The notes beneath the pieces are model-generated. The model saw only the letters and a list, made by a program, of their open reading frames with translations. It was not told the DNA's origin and made no database searches. 64,000 bases of DNA from Deltaproteobacteria bacterium (GTDB lineage Bacteria > Desulfobacterota > Desulfobacteria > Desulfobacterales > Desulfosarcinaceae): the NCBI GenBank assembly GCA_021824175.1, contig JAKALP010000030.1:1-64000 (forward strand), read 5' to 3'. Positions 62,100-64,000 of the stretch are shown here, piece by piece (the stretch's first letter is position 1; every line of letters begins with the position of its first letter). The position numbers were made by a program, and so were the translations under genes.

Positions 62100-64000
62100 A
62101 TGCCAACCACCCCAACGAGGCCAAACCCCATGACACCCAAAAAGAAAATGCGTCGTCACGCGCCCATAACTCTCCTGCTGCTCCTCGCCTGGCTCTGCTT
62201 TCCAGCCGGCCTGCGCGCCGCCACCAACGTCAGCGGCACCATCTCCGCCAACACCACCTGGACCCTGGCCAACAGCCCCTACATCGTCACCAGCAGCGTC
62301 ACGGTTCTGGGCTCAACCAGCGCCGGCGCCACCCTGACCATCGAACCGGGCGTGGTGGTCAAATTCAATTCGGGCTGTTCAATCAACATCGGCGCTTCCT
62401 CCGGCAACCCCGGCGCCCTCATCGCCCAAGGCACCTCGGCCAACCCCATTACCTTCACTTCCAACCAGACCACGCCCACAGCCGGGTATTGGAACACCAT
62501 CATGTTCAATAACACTACCAATGATGCCACAACCGTGCTCGATTATTGCACCATCCAATATGCCGGCTACAACAATTCAGGCGCCTTATGGGTCTATCAA
62601 GCCGCGCCCACTATCCGCAACATCACCATTGCCAACAGCAGCAGCTATGGCGTCAATACCTACGCCAGCAGCCCCATTATCAACGGCTGCCAGTTCAACG
62701 CCAACGGCAACTACGATCTCTACTACACCGGCACCCTTGGCGGCTCGATCACCAACTGCACCATCCGCAATGGCATCTCCCTTCAAGGTACCGGCAGCAT
62801 AAGCTTTGCGGGCAACTCCCTCATTCAAAACAACACCTATCCCATCAAAGCCTATGCCGACAATGTGGGCGCCATCGTCAATGGGTGCACCTTTACCAAT
62901 GTAAACAGTACAAGCTACCTGGATATTACCAGCGGCAATTTGACCAAGGATGCCACCTGGACCGCCGCCATACCCTATGTCGTCCGCAACAGCATGATCG
63001 TACAAGGCACCGATGGCGCGGATGGCATCACCACCTTGCGCATCGCTGCCGGCGCCAAACTCAAATTCTGCTCCGGGCAGTATTTGCAGGTTGGCGCCAA
63101 CTCGGGGGCCCCAGGCGCCTTAATGGCCGAAGGCACCCCCAACGCCCCCATTGTTTTTACTTCCAACCAGTCGACGCCGGCCCCTGGCGATTGGTATGGA
63201 ATTAAGTTTTGGAATACCACGGCGGATGCCTTGAGCTTTTTGCAATATTGCACCATTGAATATGCGGGACTTCAAGGCGGCACGGTTTGGATTGACAGCG
63301 CGGCGCCCGCCCTGGATCACTGCGAAATCAGAAATGGTAAAAACTATGATCTTTACTACTCCGGCGCAACCATCGGCGGCTCGGTCGAAAACTGCACCAT
63401 CAACCGCGGCATCAATCTCCAAGTCAATGGCCAGGTCCGATTCACGGACAACACGATTAACTACAACGATAGTTGTCCGATTATTGCCAACGCCGACCAA
63501 GTGGGCGGCATCGTTAATGGGGCCACCTTCATCAATGTGGATGCCGGAAGTAATATACAAGTCACTCAAGGAAGCATCACAAAAGACGCGGTTTGGAAGG
63601 CCGGTATTTCCTACGTTATCCCCGCCAGTATCATCATCCAGGGCACTGACGGCGACGACGGCGTGACTACCCTGACCCTTTCCGCCGGCGCCATACTCAA
63701 GTTCGGCGCTGGTCTATATTTGCAAATTGGCGCTGCCTCGGGCGCCCCCGGCGCCTTGCGGGCCGAAGGCTCTGCCGGGGCGCCGATCCTCTTTACTTCC
63801 AGCAAGACGACTCCCGTGGCCGGCGATTGGTATGGCCTGCGTTTTTTGAATACCACAGCGGATGCCACCACCCTGCTGCAGAACTGCCGCGTGCAATATG
63901 CCGGGTTTGCAGGATATGGCGCGCAGTGCTCCGTGCTGGTCGACAATTCAGCGCCGGCCATCCGCAACTGCATCTTTGACACCGGGCTTGGCTACGACCT
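62100..64000 (+). CDS. Secreted right-handed beta-helix repeat protein, partial (3' end outside window)
   Basis: At least 633 residues are open to the window edge with no stop. The start is ATG 62100 (a second at 62130 is in frame). A signal peptide (APITLLLLLAWLCFPAGLRA) ends near residue 40. At least three long tandem repeats of about 220 residues follow: each begins with a strand such as LTIEPGVVVKF, TLRIAAGAKLKF or TLTLSAGAILKF, then ASSGNPGALIAQGTSANPITFTSNQ-like segments (GAPGALMAEGTPNAPIVFTSNQ) and YCTIQYAG/YCTIEYAG/NCRVQYAG rungs. It probably folds as a pectate-lyase-like solenoid on the cell surface or outside. No catalytic triad is visible, so an adhesive or matrix role fits. Confidence 0.82.
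   Translation, partial: MPTTPTRPNPMTPKKKMRRHAPITLLLLLAWLCFPAGLRAATNVSGTISANTTWTLANSPYIVTSSVTVLGSTSAGATLTIEPGVVVKFNSGCSINIGASSGNPGALIAQGTSANPITFTSNQTTPTAGYWNTIMFNNTTNDATTVLDYCTIQYAGYNNSGALWVYQAAPTIRNITIANSSSYGVNTYASSPIINGCQFNANGNYDLYYTGTLGGSITNCTIRNGISLQGTGSISFAGNSLIQNNTYPIKAYADNVGAIVNGCTFTNVNSTSYLDITSGNLTKDATWTAAIPYVVRNSMIVQGTDGADGITTLRIAAGAKLKFCSGQYLQVGANSGAPGALMAEGTPNAPIVFTSNQSTPAPGDWYGIKFWNTTADALSFLQYCTIEYAGLQGGTVWIDSAAPALDHCEIRNGKNYDLYYSGATIGGSVENCTINRGINLQVNGQVRFTDNTINYNDSCPIIANADQVGGIVNGATFINVDAGSNIQVTQGSITKDAVWKAGISYVIPASIIIQGTDGDDGVTTLTLSAGAILKFGAGLYLQIGAASGAPGALRAEGSAGAPILFTSSKTTPVAGDWYGLRFLNTTADATTLLQNCRVQYAGFAGYGAQCSVLVDNSAPAIRNCIFDTGLGYD

Overview
ORGANISM. The window is GC-rich and carries genes typical of strictly anaerobic Desulfobacterota (the former Deltaproteobacteria, Desulfobacterales-like). 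These include a 4-hydroxybutyryl-CoA dehydratase-type FeS/FAD enzyme, a selenophosphate synthetase that is itself read through an in-frame UGA, a bacteriohemerythrin, a NarL-type PAS two-component pair, a PEP-CTERM protein, DHA2 exporters, and many short intergenic palindromes. The lineage is an inference from gene content; there is no rRNA or tRNA gene in the window to confirm it.

LAYOUT. 1-1.6 kb is an insertion-sequence graveyard: an IS630-like element with 17-bp inverted repeats, pieces of an IS3 OrfB, and an IS21 IstB tail. 1.9-12.6 kb holds a diguanylate cyclase, an unusual GcvT-SHMT fusion, a winged-helix-like small protein, a zinc-ribbon rhomboid protease, an aldo/keto reductase, a small lipoprotein, a DHA2 exporter and a PD-(D/E)XK-XPD helicase. 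12.6-22.3 kb holds two tiny Cys-rich proteins, a giant cyclase-ATPase-TPR signalling protein, a KtrAB/TrkAH potassium system, a DUF362-like Tat protein and a FAD oxidoreductase. 22.7-28.2 kb holds a MarR-DHA2 pair with a palindromic operator, ThiM, a CNT nucleoside transporter and a small operon with CutA. 28.6-33.2 kb holds a PAS histidine kinase/LuxR-type regulator pair and an APC-permease/UspA fusion. 33.6-40.1 kb is a chaperone cluster: a DUF2760 membrane protein, an Hsp70, a DapF-like protein lacking both catalytic cysteines, and a second, longer Hsp70. 40.3-46.6 kb holds bacteriohemerythrin, a DoxX/MauE-rhodanese pair, Sec-containing SelD, an aldo/keto reductase with an FnIII-like tail, and a WYL regulator overlapping an orphan Phd antitoxin. 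46.7-52.5 kb holds a phospholipase D-like lipoprotein, an aminotransferase/omega-amidase pair, an AbfD-like dehydratase and YjbQ. 52.9-62 kb holds a PEP-CTERM mini-protein, an FHA-TM-transglycosylase fusion, a lipid kinase, a large unrecognised protein, a metallo-beta-lactamase-fold hydrolase and ComEC. The window ends inside a long secreted beta-helix repeat protein (62.1 kb onwards).

MOST STRIKING NON-CODING SIGNAL. The gaps between genes hold a dense set of inverted repeats. One family (four full copies, several remnants) has a conserved 33-36 bp central core, self-complementary arms whose sequence differs between copies, and a shared outer end AAGCCATCTCAAAA. It looks like a MITE-like or structured element. 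A second family is built from GTACGC/GTACTC hexamers with a shared AT-rich loop. Further families use other short words (GTTGATTG-, CACAGAG-, CACGGAT-, ATGAAG-type, and others).

The protein-side candidate for an undescribed system is the DUF2760/Hsp70/DapF-like/Hsp70 cluster. All functions are read from the sequence and from remembered family motifs; no database search was run.
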